Translations under genes and position numbers: made by a program
Shown: in pieces, positions 7,831 to 17,101 of the stretch
Layout of the letters: each line of letters opens with the position of its first letter
Position numbering within the stretch: position 1 is the stretch's first letter
From: Helicobacter turcicus
Lineage (GTDB): Bacteria > Campylobacterota > Campylobacteria > Campylobacterales > Helicobacteraceae
DNA length: 64,000 bases
Direction of reading: 5' to 3'
Assembly: GCF_019711685.1 (NCBI RefSeq)
Contig: NZ_JAIGYQ010000005.1
Coordinates: 1-64,000 of the forward strand
Notes under the pieces: generated by a model
Seen by the model: the letters and a program-made list of their open reading frames with translations, nothing else
The model's database searches: none
Told to the model about the DNA's origin: nothing

Positions 7831-8478
7831 ATGCAAAGTCGCATTATTTTGTTTGATTTAGATGGCACACTTATTGATTCCACAGAAGCTGTATATGAGG
7901 GCTTTTGCATAGCATTTAAACATTTTCATCAAGACATTCCAACTTTTGATTCTGTAAAATCCCAAATCGGACACACACTAGAGACTATGTTTAGCACACT
8001 CGGTGTTAGAGAAGAAAAGATTCCGCAATATATTAGCGCATATAAAAAACACTATCGCCAAATTTGCAATGCGAAAACTACGCTTTTACCTAATGCAAAG
8101 GAAGCAATTTTAGAGGCACATACTTTTGCACAACTTGGCATAGTTACCACAAAAACCGGGCAGTATTCTAAAATACTCTTAGATTACATGGGTATTAGCG
8201 GTTATTTTACCTGTATTATTGGTAGAGAAAACGTTATCCACGCAAAACCTAGCGCAGAACCGATTTTAAAAGCATTAGAATTCCTCTTGCCTTTACCAAA
8301 AGAAAATATTTTTATGATTGGCGACACTCCTCTTGATATTCAAGCAGCTAACAACGCTGGAATCCAAAGCATTGCTGTAACTACAGGTTATGTAAGCTTA
8401 AAAACTCTAAAACAATATACGACAAATATTACAAATGATGCTCTAGAGGCGGTGCTTACTATTAAATCCAGCCTTTAA
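7831..8478 (+). CDS. HAD-superfamily phosphatase, phosphoglycolate phosphatase-like
   Basis: Cytoplasmic HAD subfamily IA hydrolase of 215 aa. Motif I is FDLDGTL (nucleophile Asp9, acid/base Asp11), motif II is VTTKTG, and the motif III Lys (HAKPSAEP) precedes motif IV GDTPLDIQAA. A helical cap follows motif I. The closest known roles are phosphoglycolate phosphatase (Gph) and pyrophosphatase PpaX, and substrate cannot be told from sequence. ATG follows AAGAGGATTGCT. It lies 10 bases after thiD2, so a role in clearing a thiamine-pathway phosphate is possible, but this is inference from position only. Confidence 0.75.
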   Translation: MQSRIILFDLDGTLIDSTEAVYEGFCIAFKHFHQDIPTFDSVKSQIGHTLETMFSTLGVREEKIPQYISAYKKHYRQICNAKTTLLPNAKEAILEAHTFAQLGIVTTKTGQYSKILLDYMGISGYFTCIIGRENVIHAKPSAEPILKALEFLLPLPKENIFMIGDTPLDIQAANNAGIQSIAVTTGYVSLKTLKQYTTNITNDALEAVLTIKSSL

Positions 8479-8512
8479 AACAATTTTAGTTTAAATTTTA
8501 CCTAACTCTTGC

Positions 8513-8518
8513 TATAAT
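8513..8518 (+). promoter_or_regulatory. -10 box of rnpB
   Basis: TTGCTATAAT, an extended -10, ends seven bases before the first base of the P1 helix of RNase P RNA. This is the expected distance to the transcription start. Confidence 0.8.
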
Positions 8519-8524
8519 CCAAAA

Positions 8525-8844
8525 AGGTGTAGCAAGTGGTTGCTTAAAGCTCTTAAGCCTTAAGAGGAAAGTCCGAGCTGCTTTGGGATAGGATTTCATT
8601 TAAAGAATGACTAGAGTAATCTAAGGGAAAGCGCAACAGAAAATAAACCGCCAATGGCAAGGGTGAAAAGGTGAGGTAAGAGCTTACCGGAAGCATTGCA
8701 AAATGCTTCGCATTGCAAGCCCAATCCGCAGCAAAATGGGCATGGTTAATATCCCAAAATTTTAAGCCCATTGCTAGAATTTTACTGCAAGGTAAAATGT
8801 AGATAAATAACCACATAAACAGAACTCGGCTTATAGCTGCACCT
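8525..8844 (+). ncRNA. rnpB: RNase P RNA, bacterial type A
   Basis: The catalytic RNA that matures tRNA 5' ends. Conserved blocks are all visible in order: GAGGAAAGTCCGAGC (about 8570), AGGGAAAGCGCAACAGAAA (about 8622), GGTGAAAAGGTGAGGTAAGAG, GCCCAATCCGCAGC, GTAGATAAATAACCAC and AGAACTCGGCTTATAG near the 3' end. The P1 helix pairs GGTGTAGC at 8526 with GCTGCACC ending at 8843. The length of about 320 nt is normal. The hypE ribosome binding site starts within a few bases of the end of P1, with no terminator between. Confidence 0.95.
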
Positions 8845-8853
8845 AAAGGAAAG

Positions 8854-9873
8854 ATGATGAAACTCAACACAGAATCCATACTGCTAAGCCACGGAAGCGG
8901 AGGCGCAGAATCGCAGAATCTTATTGCAGAGCTTTTTTATCCTTTTTTAGAAAGCTGCGTAATAGGCAGTGGCGAGGATGCTGGGATAGCCCAAATACAC
9001 TCCAAGGATTTTGCTGTAAGCACTGATGGTTATGTCATCTCTCCCATTTTCTTTGCTGGGGGAGATATAGGAAAACTTAGCATATGCGGAAGTTGCAATG
9101 ATGTAGCTATGATGGGGGCAAAGGCGTGCTATCTAACCGCTAGTTTTATGCTAGAGGAAGGTTTTAAAATTAACGATTTATCACGTATTGTAGAATCTTT
9201 TTCTAAAACGCTAAAAGAAAGTGGCGCAAAGCTTATTTCAGCAGATACTAAAGTGCTTCCAAAAGGTGCATTAGATAAGATTTTCATCACCACAACAGCA
9301 ATAGGAGAATTTTTATATCCACATCTCCATTTAAGTGCCTTCAAGATTCCAAAAGAGAGTGCGATTATCGTAAGTGGGAATATCGGCACACACGGAGCAG
9401 TGATTTACTCTAATCGTGAAGGGATTAATCTAAACACCACTTTAGAGAGTGATTGTGCTTTACTCTACCCTATTTTAGAACCATTATTTGCTTCTAATCT
9501 TACCCTTTATGCACTAAGGGACGCCACACGTGGTGGAATTGCAAGTGTACTTAATGAATGGGCTCAAGCCTCAAATATCGGAATTACCATTTTGGATTCT
9601 AGCTTGCCTATTTTGCCACAAGTGCAAGGGATTTGCGAGCTACTAGGATTTGAAGCTTATAACTTAGCCAATGAGGGAATGTGCGTTATATGCATTGCTA
9701 AAAGTGATGCACAAAAGGCACTAGAAATTCTCCACAAAAACGGAGCATCAAATGCAGCAATTATTGGCTATACCACAGATAGAAATCCAAAACGCGTAGT
9801 TTTAGAAACCAATTTTGGAGCAAAACGCTTTTTAGATTATCCTAGTGGTGAGTTACTTCCTAGAATTTGTTAG
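8854..9873 (+). CDS. hypE: Hydrogenase maturation protein, carbamoyl dehydratase
   Basis: HypE receives a carbamoyl group from HypF on its C-terminal cysteine and dehydrates it with ATP to thiocyanate, the source of the CN ligands of NiFe hydrogenase. The sequence begins with the family start LSHGSGGAES, has the AIRS-type ATP-binding region (GEDAG, STDGYVISP, GGDIGKLSICGSCNDVAMMG) and ends exactly in PRIC, the hallmark tail with the reactive Cys. The 339-aa length is normal. Two ATGs in tandem (8854, 8857) follow AAAGGA. The neighbours are not hyp genes, so it is split from the usual hypBCD cluster. Confidence 0.95.
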   Translation: MMKLNTESILLSHGSGGAESQNLIAELFYPFLESCVIGSGEDAGIAQIHSKDFAVSTDGYVISPIFFAGGDIGKLSICGSCNDVAMMGAKACYLTASFMLEEGFKINDLSRIVESFSKTLKESGAKLISADTKVLPKGALDKIFITTTAIGEFLYPHLHLSAFKIPKESAIIVSGNIGTHGAVIYSNREGINLNTTLESDCALLYPILEPLFASNLTLYALRDATRGGIASVLNEWAQASNIGITILDSSLPILPQVQGICELLGFEAYNLANEGMCVICIAKSDAQKALEILHKNGASNAAIIGYTTDRNPKRVVLETNFGAKRFLDYPSGELLPRIC

Positions 9874-9941
9874 AAGTTTAGAAGCTTCTATGAAAATATG
9901 GAATCTAATTTGTGATTTCATATTTATCCCACTCAAAAACT

Positions 9942-10151
9942 CTAAATCTTTTTCAAAAACTCCGTTCTTAAAACAATCATGCCAATCTTATCTACTTTTG
10001 CTTCAATCTCAAAATCCTTATTTGTTAAGCGGATATTTTTTATTGTCGTTCCACGTTTTAACGTTGTAGTAGCACCCTTGACTTTCAAATCCTTAATCAC
10101 ACTCACGTTATCCCCAGCATTTAATTCCACTCCATTAACATTTTTTACCAT
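9942..10151 (-). CDS. PhnA/YjdM C-terminal-domain protein
   Basis: A 69-aa protein that matches the SH3-like C-terminal domain of the PhnA (YjdM) family: GDNVSVIKDLKVKGATTTLK, then IKNIRL, and a final KTEFLKK-like end (LRTEFLKKI). Full-length PhnA also has an N-terminal zinc ribbon, which is missing here. The family is annotated for alkylphosphonate use, but no phosphonate-pathway gene is nearby and that function is doubtful. The ATG at 10151 lies directly after the ccoI stop codon (10152-10154), so it is the last gene of the ccoI run. Confidence 0.75.
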   Translation of the reverse strand: MVKNVNGVELNAGDNVSVIKDLKVKGATTTLKRGTTIKNIRLTNKDFEIEAKVDKIGMIVLRTEFLKKI

Positions 10152-12560
10152 CTATTCTCCTTTGATACGCAAACTATTTCCAACCACAAGCAATGAGCTA
10201 AGCGACATTGAAAGTGCTGCAATAAGAGGAATCACAAGCCCAGTCATCGCCAGTGGAATAGTAAGTGCATTATATAATAAAGACAAAGCCAAATTTTGTA
10301 GAATAAAGCGGTAAGTGCGTCGCCCAATTCTAAAAGACTCCAACACACCTTGCATACTATCATCAAGCACAACAATATCACTCACGCTAATAGCTAAATC
10401 AATACCGCCTCCCATTGCAATTCCAATATCACTTTTGCTAAGTGCAACAGAATCGTTAATCCCATCACCAGCCATTACGACAACCTTACCTTGTGCGTGG
10501 AGCTTATCAATAAAATCTGCCTTTTCCAGTGGACTTTGATTTCCATAAAATTCAGTAATTCCAAGCTCACCTGCCACACGCTCACATACCCCTAAGTGAT
10601 CCCCACTTAAAAGCACACAATCAATCCCCTTTGCTTGCAATTTAGAAATCGCAATTTTTGCGTCTTGTTTAATGGAATCTTGCAAAAAAAATTGTGCAAT
10701 AATTTTCGTATCTTTAGCGAAGTAAAACACACTACAATCCCTATTCTCCAAGTCTTGTGGAATCTTAACTCCATGCTCTTTTAAAAGCTCTAAATTCCCC
10801 CCTAGATACACACTGCCACTCCACTCTGCTAAGATTCCACGTGCGCTTTTTTGCGTGATTTTATCTAGTTTAATTTTAATTAAACTCTCACAACCTCCAC
10901 TCTCTTTTATAAACTCCAACACTCCACGACTAACAGGATGCGCATTTTGTTCTAACATTGCCACAAGCACACCATAATCTAACCTTTCAAATTCACGCAC
11001 ATTTTGGACTTTTAATCTGCCCTCTGTTAGCGTTCCTGTTTTATCTAACACAAGTATATTTGCCTTTGCAATAGTCTCTAAAAAACGTGCTTCTTTAAAA
11101 AGGATTCTATGTTTTAAAGCCTCTCCTAACCCAACAAGTGAAGCAATAGGTGTAGCAAGAGCAAGTGCGCAAGGACAAGCGATGATAATCACAGAAATCA
11201 TCACCATTAACGCCTTATCAAAGGATACATTTAACACATACTCCCAATATAAAAATGTCCCAAAAGCAAGCGATAAAATCACTGAAGAAAAATAACGTGT
11301 GATGAAATTTGCCATTTCTTGAATCTTAGGACGCGCATTAAGAGAATCTTCCACAAGAGAGACAATTTGCATCATTAGGGATTCTTTATAAGTTTTGCTC
11401 ACGCGATACAAAAAAGGCATATCAAGTGCTAAAGAGCCAGAATAAATGGAATCTTTCGCACTTTTTTGACGCGGCAGTGCTTCACCATTAATCGCACTCT
11501 CATCGCAGAGTGCATTCTCACTTAATAAGACTCCATCTAATGCCACACGTTCTCCAGCGAAAACTTGCACCACATCACCCACGCAAACAGACTCCACACT
11601 CACTTCTTTAAATTCTTCGCTTTCACTCTTTGCCACACGCACACTAAGAGGCATTTGTGCATTTAATTTATCTAAGCTATCTACCGCACTTTTCTTACCT
11701 CGTACTTCTAAAAACTTGCCAATTAATACAAAGGTAATAATCATTGCCACAGATTCAAAATAAGTCTCTTCGCCCTTAAAACTCGCATAAATAGAATATA
11801 AATACGCTAAACTCGCCCCGCTAATTACTAACAAATCCATATTTGGAGTTTTATATTTAAACGCACTCAATGCCCCACGCCAAAATACGATTCCACTAAA
11901 GAAAAGCACTGGCGTAGCAAGAGTAAAACCAGCAAAGTTTAGAATATTGCGCATTTGTGACGTAATTCCACTAAAGTAGCCTGCATACTGCGCCACAGCA
12001 ATCCACATAATATTCATCACGCAAAAAATTCCAACCACCATTTTAATATAATACTCACGCTTCTCTTTTTGTGCATAAGTCTCTTGTAGTCGCGGATCAT
12101 AAGCATGTGCATCATAACCAATACTACGGATAACTTGAATAATCTCGGAAATTTTTATAGATTTCGGATCATAAAGAAGTGTTGCTTTATTGTTTGTATA
12201 GTTAATATTAACTTTAAGAATTCCAGTAGTTTTTGCTAAAATTTTTTCATTTAGCCACACACAAGCAATACAATGGATTCTTTCTAGCACTAAGGCTAAT
12301 TCACAATAATTATCCTTTTGACGCACATAGCGTTCGAAAAAAGGTGTGCTATCAAAGGAATCCAAATTCTCATCTAATATCTTAGCGGGCTCAAGCGTAT
12401 TTGCGCCAATCTTATTATAAAAGTCCTCCAAACCCTCTGCATATAAGAGCTTATACACGCCCTCACAACCCTTACAGCAAAAATATTCATCATGTCCATT
12501 AATATGGACCTTTAGCAGTCTCTTCTCGTCAAATTCTAAATGACAGTGGCTACATTGCAT
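10152..12560 (-). CDS. ccoI: Copper-exporting P1B ATPase for cbb3 oxidase assembly (CcoI/FixI type)
   Basis: Inner-membrane ATPase that moves copper to the periplasm for the binuclear centre of cbb3 oxidase. The N-terminus has a treble-clef-like cluster (Cys3, Cys6, Cys28, Cys29, Cys32). A metal-binding domain follows with CIAC at 97-100, the CcoI form rather than CxxC of CopA. Next are transmembrane pairs, CPC at 462-464 in the translocation helix, the phosphorylation motif DKTGT at 506, and GDGIND near the C-terminus. The length is 802 aa. Its ATG overlaps the aminotransferase stop by one base. The oxidase itself (ccoNOQP) is 28 kb away in this window, and the FixH-like protein is with the oxidase rather than here. 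Confidence 0.9.
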   Translation of the reverse strand: MQCSHCHLEFDEKRLLKVHINGHDEYFCCKGCEGVYKLLYAEGLEDFYNKIGANTLEPAKILDENLDSFDSTPFFERYVRQKDNYCELALVLERIHCIACVWLNEKILAKTTGILKVNINYTNNKATLLYDPKSIKISEIIQVIRSIGYDAHAYDPRLQETYAQKEKREYYIKMVVGIFCVMNIMWIAVAQYAGYFSGITSQMRNILNFAGFTLATPVLFFSGIVFWRGALSAFKYKTPNMDLLVISGASLAYLYSIYASFKGEETYFESVAMIITFVLIGKFLEVRGKKSAVDSLDKLNAQMPLSVRVAKSESEEFKEVSVESVCVGDVVQVFAGERVALDGVLLSENALCDESAINGEALPRQKSAKDSIYSGSLALDMPFLYRVSKTYKESLMMQIVSLVEDSLNARPKIQEMANFITRYFSSVILSLAFGTFLYWEYVLNVSFDKALMVMISVIIIACPCALALATPIASLVGLGEALKHRILFKEARFLETIAKANILVLDKTGTLTEGRLKVQNVREFERLDYGVLVAMLEQNAHPVSRGVLEFIKESGGCESLIKIKLDKITQKSARGILAEWSGSVYLGGNLELLKEHGVKIPQDLENRDCSVFYFAKDTKIIAQFFLQDSIKQDAKIAISKLQAKGIDCVLLSGDHLGVCERVAGELGITEFYGNQSPLEKADFIDKLHAQGKVVVMAGDGINDSVALSKSDIGIAMGGGIDLAISVSDIVVLDDSMQGVLESFRIGRRTYRFILQNLALSLLYNALTIPLAMTGLVIPLIAALSMSLSSLLVVGNSLRIKGE

Positions 12561-13771
12561 TAGGCTTCAAATTGCTTTAAAAACTTTTTTAGATTCCTAC
12601 CAGCTTGGCGGATTCTATTTTCATTCTCAATAAGTGCAATGCGCACATAAGAATCTCCGTGATTTCCAAAGCCAATGCCAGGACTTACTGCAATTTTTGC
12701 TTCTTGCAAAAGACGTTTTGAAAACTCCATACTACCCAAATGCAATGCACATTTTGGAATCTTAGCCCAAATAAACATACTTGCCTTTGGCTTTTGCATC
12801 TCCCAGCCAGCCGCCCCAAAGCTATCAATCAGTACTTCCATTCTTTTTTCATACTTTTTAGCAATCTCTTGCACACACTCTTGCTCGCCATTAAGCGCAA
12901 TTGTAGATGCAATTTGAATAGGAGTATAAATTCCATAATCTAGCCAAGATTTAATTTTTTGTAATGCCCCAACTAATCGTTCATTCCCAACAATACAACC
13001 AACACGCCAACCCGCCATATTATAACTTTTTGAAAGCGTATAGGACTCTACTGCAACATCTAATGCACCTTTAACCTCAAAGATAGAAGGTGCAACATAG
13101 CCATCAAAACTTAAATCCGCATAAGCAATGTCATTAATCACATAAAAACGCTCTTTTTTAGCAAGTGCTACCAAGCGCTCATAGAAATTTTTATACACCA
13201 CAACAGTGGTTGGATTGTGTGGGAAATTTGTAACAACAAATTTTGGCTTTGGCATCGTATTATGCAAGGCTTTTTCCAAGTCTTCAAAATACGCATCAAC
13301 GTCTAATTCATATTTATCATTCCATTGTAATCCAAAAGTTGCAACATTTGCCCCAGATAGAATAAAGGCATAATAATGAATAGGATAAGCAGGTTCTGCG
13401 ACAATTGCTGTATCTCCGGGATTCGTAATTGCTTGAATTAAATGCACATAACCTTCTTTTGAACCCATTGCAATGCACACTTGAGAATCTGCATCTAATT
13501 TTATTCCATATTTTCTTTCGTAAGTATCCGCAACAGCAAGACGCAACTTATAGATTCCTTTACTTGCAGAATACCCATGATTTTTGGGCTTTTTAGCAGC
13601 TTCACAAAGTTTCTCTATGATATGATTAGGCGTAGGACCATCAGGATTTCCCATACTAAAGTCAATCACATCCTCGCCATCTTGACGCATTTTTAGTTTA
13701 ATCTCATTAATCGCAGCAAACACATATTTTGGTAAGCGCTTTATGCGTTCAAACTCAATCTCTGCAAACAT
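12560..13771 (-). CDS. PLP-dependent class I/II aminotransferase, AlaC-like
   Basis: Fold-type I aminotransferase of 403 aa in the cytoplasm. GNPDGPTP near residue 41, NFPHNPTT (182-189) and NDIAYADL are the substrate- and cofactor-binding motifs. The Schiff-base lysine is Lys248 in SKSYNMAGWRVG. The family includes alanine aminotransferase AlaC and LL-diaminopimelate-type enzymes, so alanine or aspartate-family specificity is likely but not certain. ATG is preceded by AAAGGATAGAAT. It sits in a run with ccoI downstream and a periplasmic protein upstream, without obvious functional link. Confidence 0.85.
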   Translation of the reverse strand: MFAEIEFERIKRLPKYVFAAINEIKLKMRQDGEDVIDFSMGNPDGPTPNHIIEKLCEAAKKPKNHGYSASKGIYKLRLAVADTYERKYGIKLDADSQVCIAMGSKEGYVHLIQAITNPGDTAIVAEPAYPIHYYAFILSGANVATFGLQWNDKYELDVDAYFEDLEKALHNTMPKPKFVVTNFPHNPTTVVVYKNFYERLVALAKKERFYVINDIAYADLSFDGYVAPSIFEVKGALDVAVESYTLSKSYNMAGWRVGCIVGNERLVGALQKIKSWLDYGIYTPIQIASTIALNGEQECVQEIAKKYEKRMEVLIDSFGAAGWEMQKPKASMFIWAKIPKCALHLGSMEFSKRLLQEAKIAVSPGIGFGNHGDSYVRIALIENENRIRQAGRNLKKFLKQFEA

Positions 13772-13784
13772 ATTCTATCCTTTT

Positions 13785-14630
13785 TTATTGTAGCACAACA
13801 ACTAAACCATTTTTAGTAGTTATTGGCAAATAAGTATCTGTAATTTTTATAAATTTTGTATTTTTTGGAATCGTTTTTTGGATCTCACGCATAAGTTTTG
13901 AACTGCTTACAATCTCCAAAACATTCAATTCCTCATCATAAAATATAATCTTTGGATACCACGCAATATTGTTACTAGACTTAACATCTAGTTTCTCCCC
14001 CTTATTAATACTATACCAATACTCACCCTTTAAACTTGCCTTATAGTGTGGTTCATTAAGCGACAAAGCACTTGCCTTTGGATATTTAAAATCAAAAAGC
14101 ACAACATGATAACTCCATTGAGAAATACTCGTTCTCTCAATACTTTGCACACTATAACCATACTCACTTAACTTCTCTTGCAAAAGCGTGGGGTCAATGG
14201 CATATTCTGTATTCATTGAAAGCACAAATTTAAATTGCTTCTCATCAAGTAAGCTTTGCTTAACCAAAAAATAATAATATCCCATTGCTTCTAAGACATC
14301 ATAAAGCGCACTCACAAAAGTTTTGGGGTCATTTTGAACAACAAAGGCAATTTCAAGTTCCATAGGCTTTTTAAAAGTGAGTTTCAAAAGCCCATTTTGC
14401 TTGAGTGTCCTAGAAATTTTATATAAATCCGGCTGTCCTTTTCCGTCCAAAAAATAGCCTTGATTATTAAAAAGGCGCTGAATAAACTTCTGATTAATCT
14501 TATAGTCCTCCACGCCTAAAAGTTGCATTACCTTGTAATCCACAGGATTTTGTAAAATTTGAGTTTGCGCAAAAAGAGAGTTTAAGGATAACACTGCAAA
14601 AAGCACAATAAAAATGCTTTTATTTACCAC
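13785..14630 (-). CDS. Secreted periplasmic protein of unknown function
   Basis: 281 aa with a clear signal peptide (about residues 1-21, ending SLFA-QTQ) and no other membrane segment, so it is exported to the periplasm or outer membrane. The body is rich in aromatic beta-like stretches and has no catalytic motif I can name. The start is GTG at 14628-14630, after AGGGGACTAGG, and overlaps the stop of the RodZ-like gene. The tight coupling to a bitopic RodZ-like protein suggests that the two act together at the envelope. I do not recognise the family with certainty; similar proteins are common in Campylobacterota. Confidence 0.7.
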   Translation of the reverse strand: MVNKSIFIVLFAVLSLNSLFAQTQILQNPVDYKVMQLLGVEDYKINQKFIQRLFNNQGYFLDGKGQPDLYKISRTLKQNGLLKLTFKKPMELEIAFVVQNDPKTFVSALYDVLEAMGYYYFLVKQSLLDEKQFKFVLSMNTEYAIDPTLLQEKLSEYGYSVQSIERTSISQWSYHVVLFDFKYPKASALSLNEPHYKASLKGEYWYSINKGEKLDVKSSNNIAWYPKIIFYDEELNVLEIVSSSKLMREIQKTIPKNTKFIKITDTYLPITTKNGLVVVLQ

Positions 14631-15541
14631 CCTAGTCCCCTAGTTTTAGTTTCATACTGCCCTTGTGTAACTTGCTCAAAGTTACCCTCTTTATCCACTG
14701 CAAAAAACATTTTATTAGCAGAATTAAATGCAGATTTCTCTCCCCCTGTATTTATTTCCAACATTCCATGTCCTGTGATAATAGTTTGTGGGCGCGTCAA
14801 ATCCACCTCAAAGGCATTTTCCGCTATAAAAGAAGTGCGCTTTCTGCTATCTAAATACACGATTCCAACCCAAACATGATTCATTGGAACAATAGAGATT
14901 TTTTTTGCTATGGCTAACTCTTGCGATGTAGCTTCCGAATTTTGCACATTTGTTAGTGCATTAGATTCTGTATTTTTAGATTCCAATTCTTGAATGTCTT
15001 TAGAATCTTGTGGTAGAGTATTTATGGGGATTGAAGCGGAAGCATCAAGACTATCTGTTACCTCTAACACATTTGTAACGTTATTTTCTTTAGAATCTTT
15101 TTCATCGCTTACTTCTTTAGATTCTGTATTTTGCGCTTCTGCCTTTTCTTTAGTATCTGCTACAACAGAATTTCCATAGAAATTCATATATGCAAAAAAT
15201 CCAATACCCAAAAGCACGACAAGTAAAGCACCCAAAAGCACACCTTTTTTGGAATCATTTGGCGTGATTGTTTCGTGCGTTACCTTGAAATTCACTATTG
15301 GTCCGACTTCTTCATCTGCACCATCATAAGTATCCCAAAACGCCTTGTATTCTTCCTCCCATGCTTTTAAGCTAATGCGATACTCACGCTCTAAAATCTG
15401 TAACAATCCGTGCGTGGTCGCTTTATCCCTTAGTTCTTTGAAGTTACGTTCTAAAATACACTGAATCTTACTTAGCGCAATGTGTGTGTTCTTTGAGATT
15501 TCCTTTGCTCCGATATTCTGTAATTTTTCAAAATCTTCCAT
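14624..15541 (-). CDS. RodZ-like bitopic membrane protein
   Basis: 305 aa in three parts. The N-terminal part (about 7-75) reads like the degenerate helix-turn-helix of RodZ (GAKEISKNTHIALSKIQCIL, then LLQILEREYRI). One transmembrane helix follows at about 100-118 (LLGALLVVLLGIGFFAYM), then a low-complexity linker rich in Ser, Asn, Glu and Lys (125-210) and a C-terminal beta-type domain (about 213-305) in the periplasm. RodZ links MreB to the wall elongation machinery. The match is by architecture and HTH pattern only. Its start overlaps the end of rlmB by 14 bases and its end overlaps the secreted protein by 7, so expression of the three is coupled. Confidence 0.55.
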   Translation of the reverse strand: MEDFEKLQNIGAKEISKNTHIALSKIQCILERNFKELRDKATTHGLLQILEREYRISLKAWEEEYKAFWDTYDGADEEVGPIVNFKVTHETITPNDSKKGVLLGALLVVLLGIGFFAYMNFYGNSVVADTKEKAEAQNTESKEVSDEKDSKENNVTNVLEVTDSLDASASIPINTLPQDSKDIQELESKNTESNALTNVQNSEATSQELAIAKKISIVPMNHVWVGIVYLDSRKRTSFIAENAFEVDLTRPQTIITGHGMLEINTGGEKSAFNSANKMFFAVDKEGNFEQVTQGQYETKTRGLGW

Positions 15542-16214
15542 TTACCATCCTATCTATCAAGATTGCACCTGCTGTGCTGACATTTAAAGAGTCAAACGCC
15601 CTTTTTTGCGTAATTGTTAAATTTTCGTCCATTTTCTTTAAAATCCTAGCACTAAGTCCTTCACCTTCGGCTCCTAGAAACAATGCCTTCTTACCTTGTG
15701 TGATGCCACCAAATTCTACACCATCTAAGCTCGTGCCATAAAGCTTAAAGTCTGCAAACTTCAATTCATTTACAACATCTAAAGCATTATATACAAGAGA
15801 GAAAGGCATATCTAGCATTGCTCCAGAGCTTGCACGCAAAGCTCCTTCTTGCTTAAAATCCCTTAATCCACAAAGAATAATTCCATCTACTCCTAGCACA
15901 TAAGCTGTGCGAAAAAGCGCACCGATGTTGCCCACATCACTGATTCCACAAAGCACAAGCACAAAATCCATTGCCTTAAATACACTAAACTCCAATGGCA
16001 CTAAGGGCTTAATCTCTAGCAAATAGCCTTGATGATTACCTCCTCTTGCTAGACTTTGGGCTTTTTTGGAATCCACATGCACTAAAGGAACATTAAGTCT
16101 TGCAAATGCGCTAAATTGCTTCTTGTTGATCTCCTTTGCAAGATACACTTGTAAGATTTTGTCGCTATGCTTTGCAAGGATATATTCTGCAACACGCCTA
16201 CCATAAACAACCAC
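15528..16214 (-). CDS. rlmB: SpoU/TrmH-family 23S rRNA 2'-O-ribose methyltransferase (RlmB-like)
   Basis: SPOUT-fold enzyme of 228 aa that methylates a ribose in rRNA with SAM. Motif 1 is DVGNIGALFRTA (about 93-104), motif 2 is LFLGAEGEGLS and motif 3 is SLNVSTAGAI, together forming the knotted SAM site. A short N-terminal substrate-binding domain precedes. GTG at 16212-16214 is the start, placing YGRR at the N-terminus as in relatives. The target (G2251 for RlmB of E. coli) is family knowledge and another SpoU target is possible. It lies 33 bases after rsmI in a translation-related run. Confidence 0.85.
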   Translation of the reverse strand: MVVYGRRVAEYILAKHSDKILQVYLAKEINKKQFSAFARLNVPLVHVDSKKAQSLARGGNHQGYLLEIKPLVPLEFSVFKAMDFVLVLCGISDVGNIGALFRTAYVLGVDGIILCGLRDFKQEGALRASSGAMLDMPFSLVYNALDVVNELKFADFKLYGTSLDGVEFGGITQGKKALFLGAEGEGLSARILKKMDENLTITQKRAFDSLNVSTAGAILIDRMVNGRF

Positions 16215-16247
16215 TGATTCTACCCTATTTTTTCTTAAATTTTTTGC

Positions 16248-17072
16248 CTATTTTATCAAGCTTTGATAATAATCACTTACGCTTCCACCTTTCATTTTTG
16301 CAAGAATCTTTGCCTTAATTTTAGGTGGAATCTCCAAGGCTAAAAGTGCCTCCTCACTAAGCGTGTAATTCTCTGTACATTTTGCTTTATCTACAACCAT
16401 AGCCCACTCACCCTTTAGCAAGGCTTCATTATTGGAACTTCTTAGAGTTTTTAAAACCTCTTCTAAACTTCCTTTGAAAGTGCTTTGGTATTTTTTTGTC
16501 AGCTCTTTTGCTAAAAATACTTGCCGATTTTTATCCACCTGTGTCATTAATTCCAAGCTCTCAAACAAGCGGTGTGGCGACTCATACAAGATTATCGGAT
16601 AAGGACTTTTAAATACAAGAGAAAAAAATTCTGTTTTCTCTTTTAATTTATGTGGTGGGAATCCTAAAAAGCTAAATTCCTTCTCTATGATTCCACTAAA
16701 TGCAACCATTAGCGTCACTGCACTGATTCCGCCTAAGACTTCAAAAGGAATATTATTTGTCTGCAAATAGCGCACAAGCTCTACCCCCGGATCGCTAATA
16801 CAAGGCATTCCAGCATCACTTAAAAAACCGATATTTTGGCTAAAAAACTCTACTGCACCTTGTGCTAAAAATCTCTCTTGATTGTGCGTATGAAAGGGGT
16901 AATAAATGTAGTCCTTATGTGGTAATAAACCGCGTTCTACAAGGAGTGTAACGAGCTTTTTGCTAACTCTCGTGTCTTCACAGAGCAACACATCACATTG
17001 TTTAAGAGCTTCTAGAGTATGAAGAGTGATGTCTTGCAGGTTACCAATGGGGGTGGGTAAAAAAGTAACCAT
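16248..17072 (-). CDS. rsmI: 16S rRNA (cytidine-1402-2'-O)-methyltransferase
   Basis: Tetrapyrrole-methylase-fold enzyme of 274 aa that methylates C1402 in the decoding centre of 16S rRNA. Motifs are LPTPIGNLQDIT at the start, CEDTRVSKKL (31-40), LSDAGMPCISDPG (about 84-96), LGGISAVT and the YESPHRL segment. ATG at 17070-17072 has only a weak GAG before it. It is 29 bases downstream of rpmE and probably co-transcribed with it. Confidence 0.93.
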   Translation of the reverse strand: MVTFLPTPIGNLQDITLHTLEALKQCDVLLCEDTRVSKKLVTLLVERGLLPHKDYIYYPFHTHNQERFLAQGAVEFFSQNIGFLSDAGMPCISDPGVELVRYLQTNNIPFEVLGGISAVTLMVAFSGIIEKEFSFLGFPPHKLKEKTEFFSLVFKSPYPIILYESPHRLFESLELMTQVDKNRQVFLAKELTKKYQSTFKGSLEEVLKTLRSSNNEALLKGEWAMVVDKAKCTENYTLSEEALLALEIPPKIKAKILAKMKGGSVSDYYQSLIK

Positions 17073-17101
17073 ACAAGCTCATTTTGTGAGATTTCATCAA
17101 A

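Noticed and set aside
8553-8879. 108-codon minus-strand open frame
   Set aside because: It lies across RNase P RNA, whose conserved blocks and P1 pairing are unmistakable; the frame is incidental.
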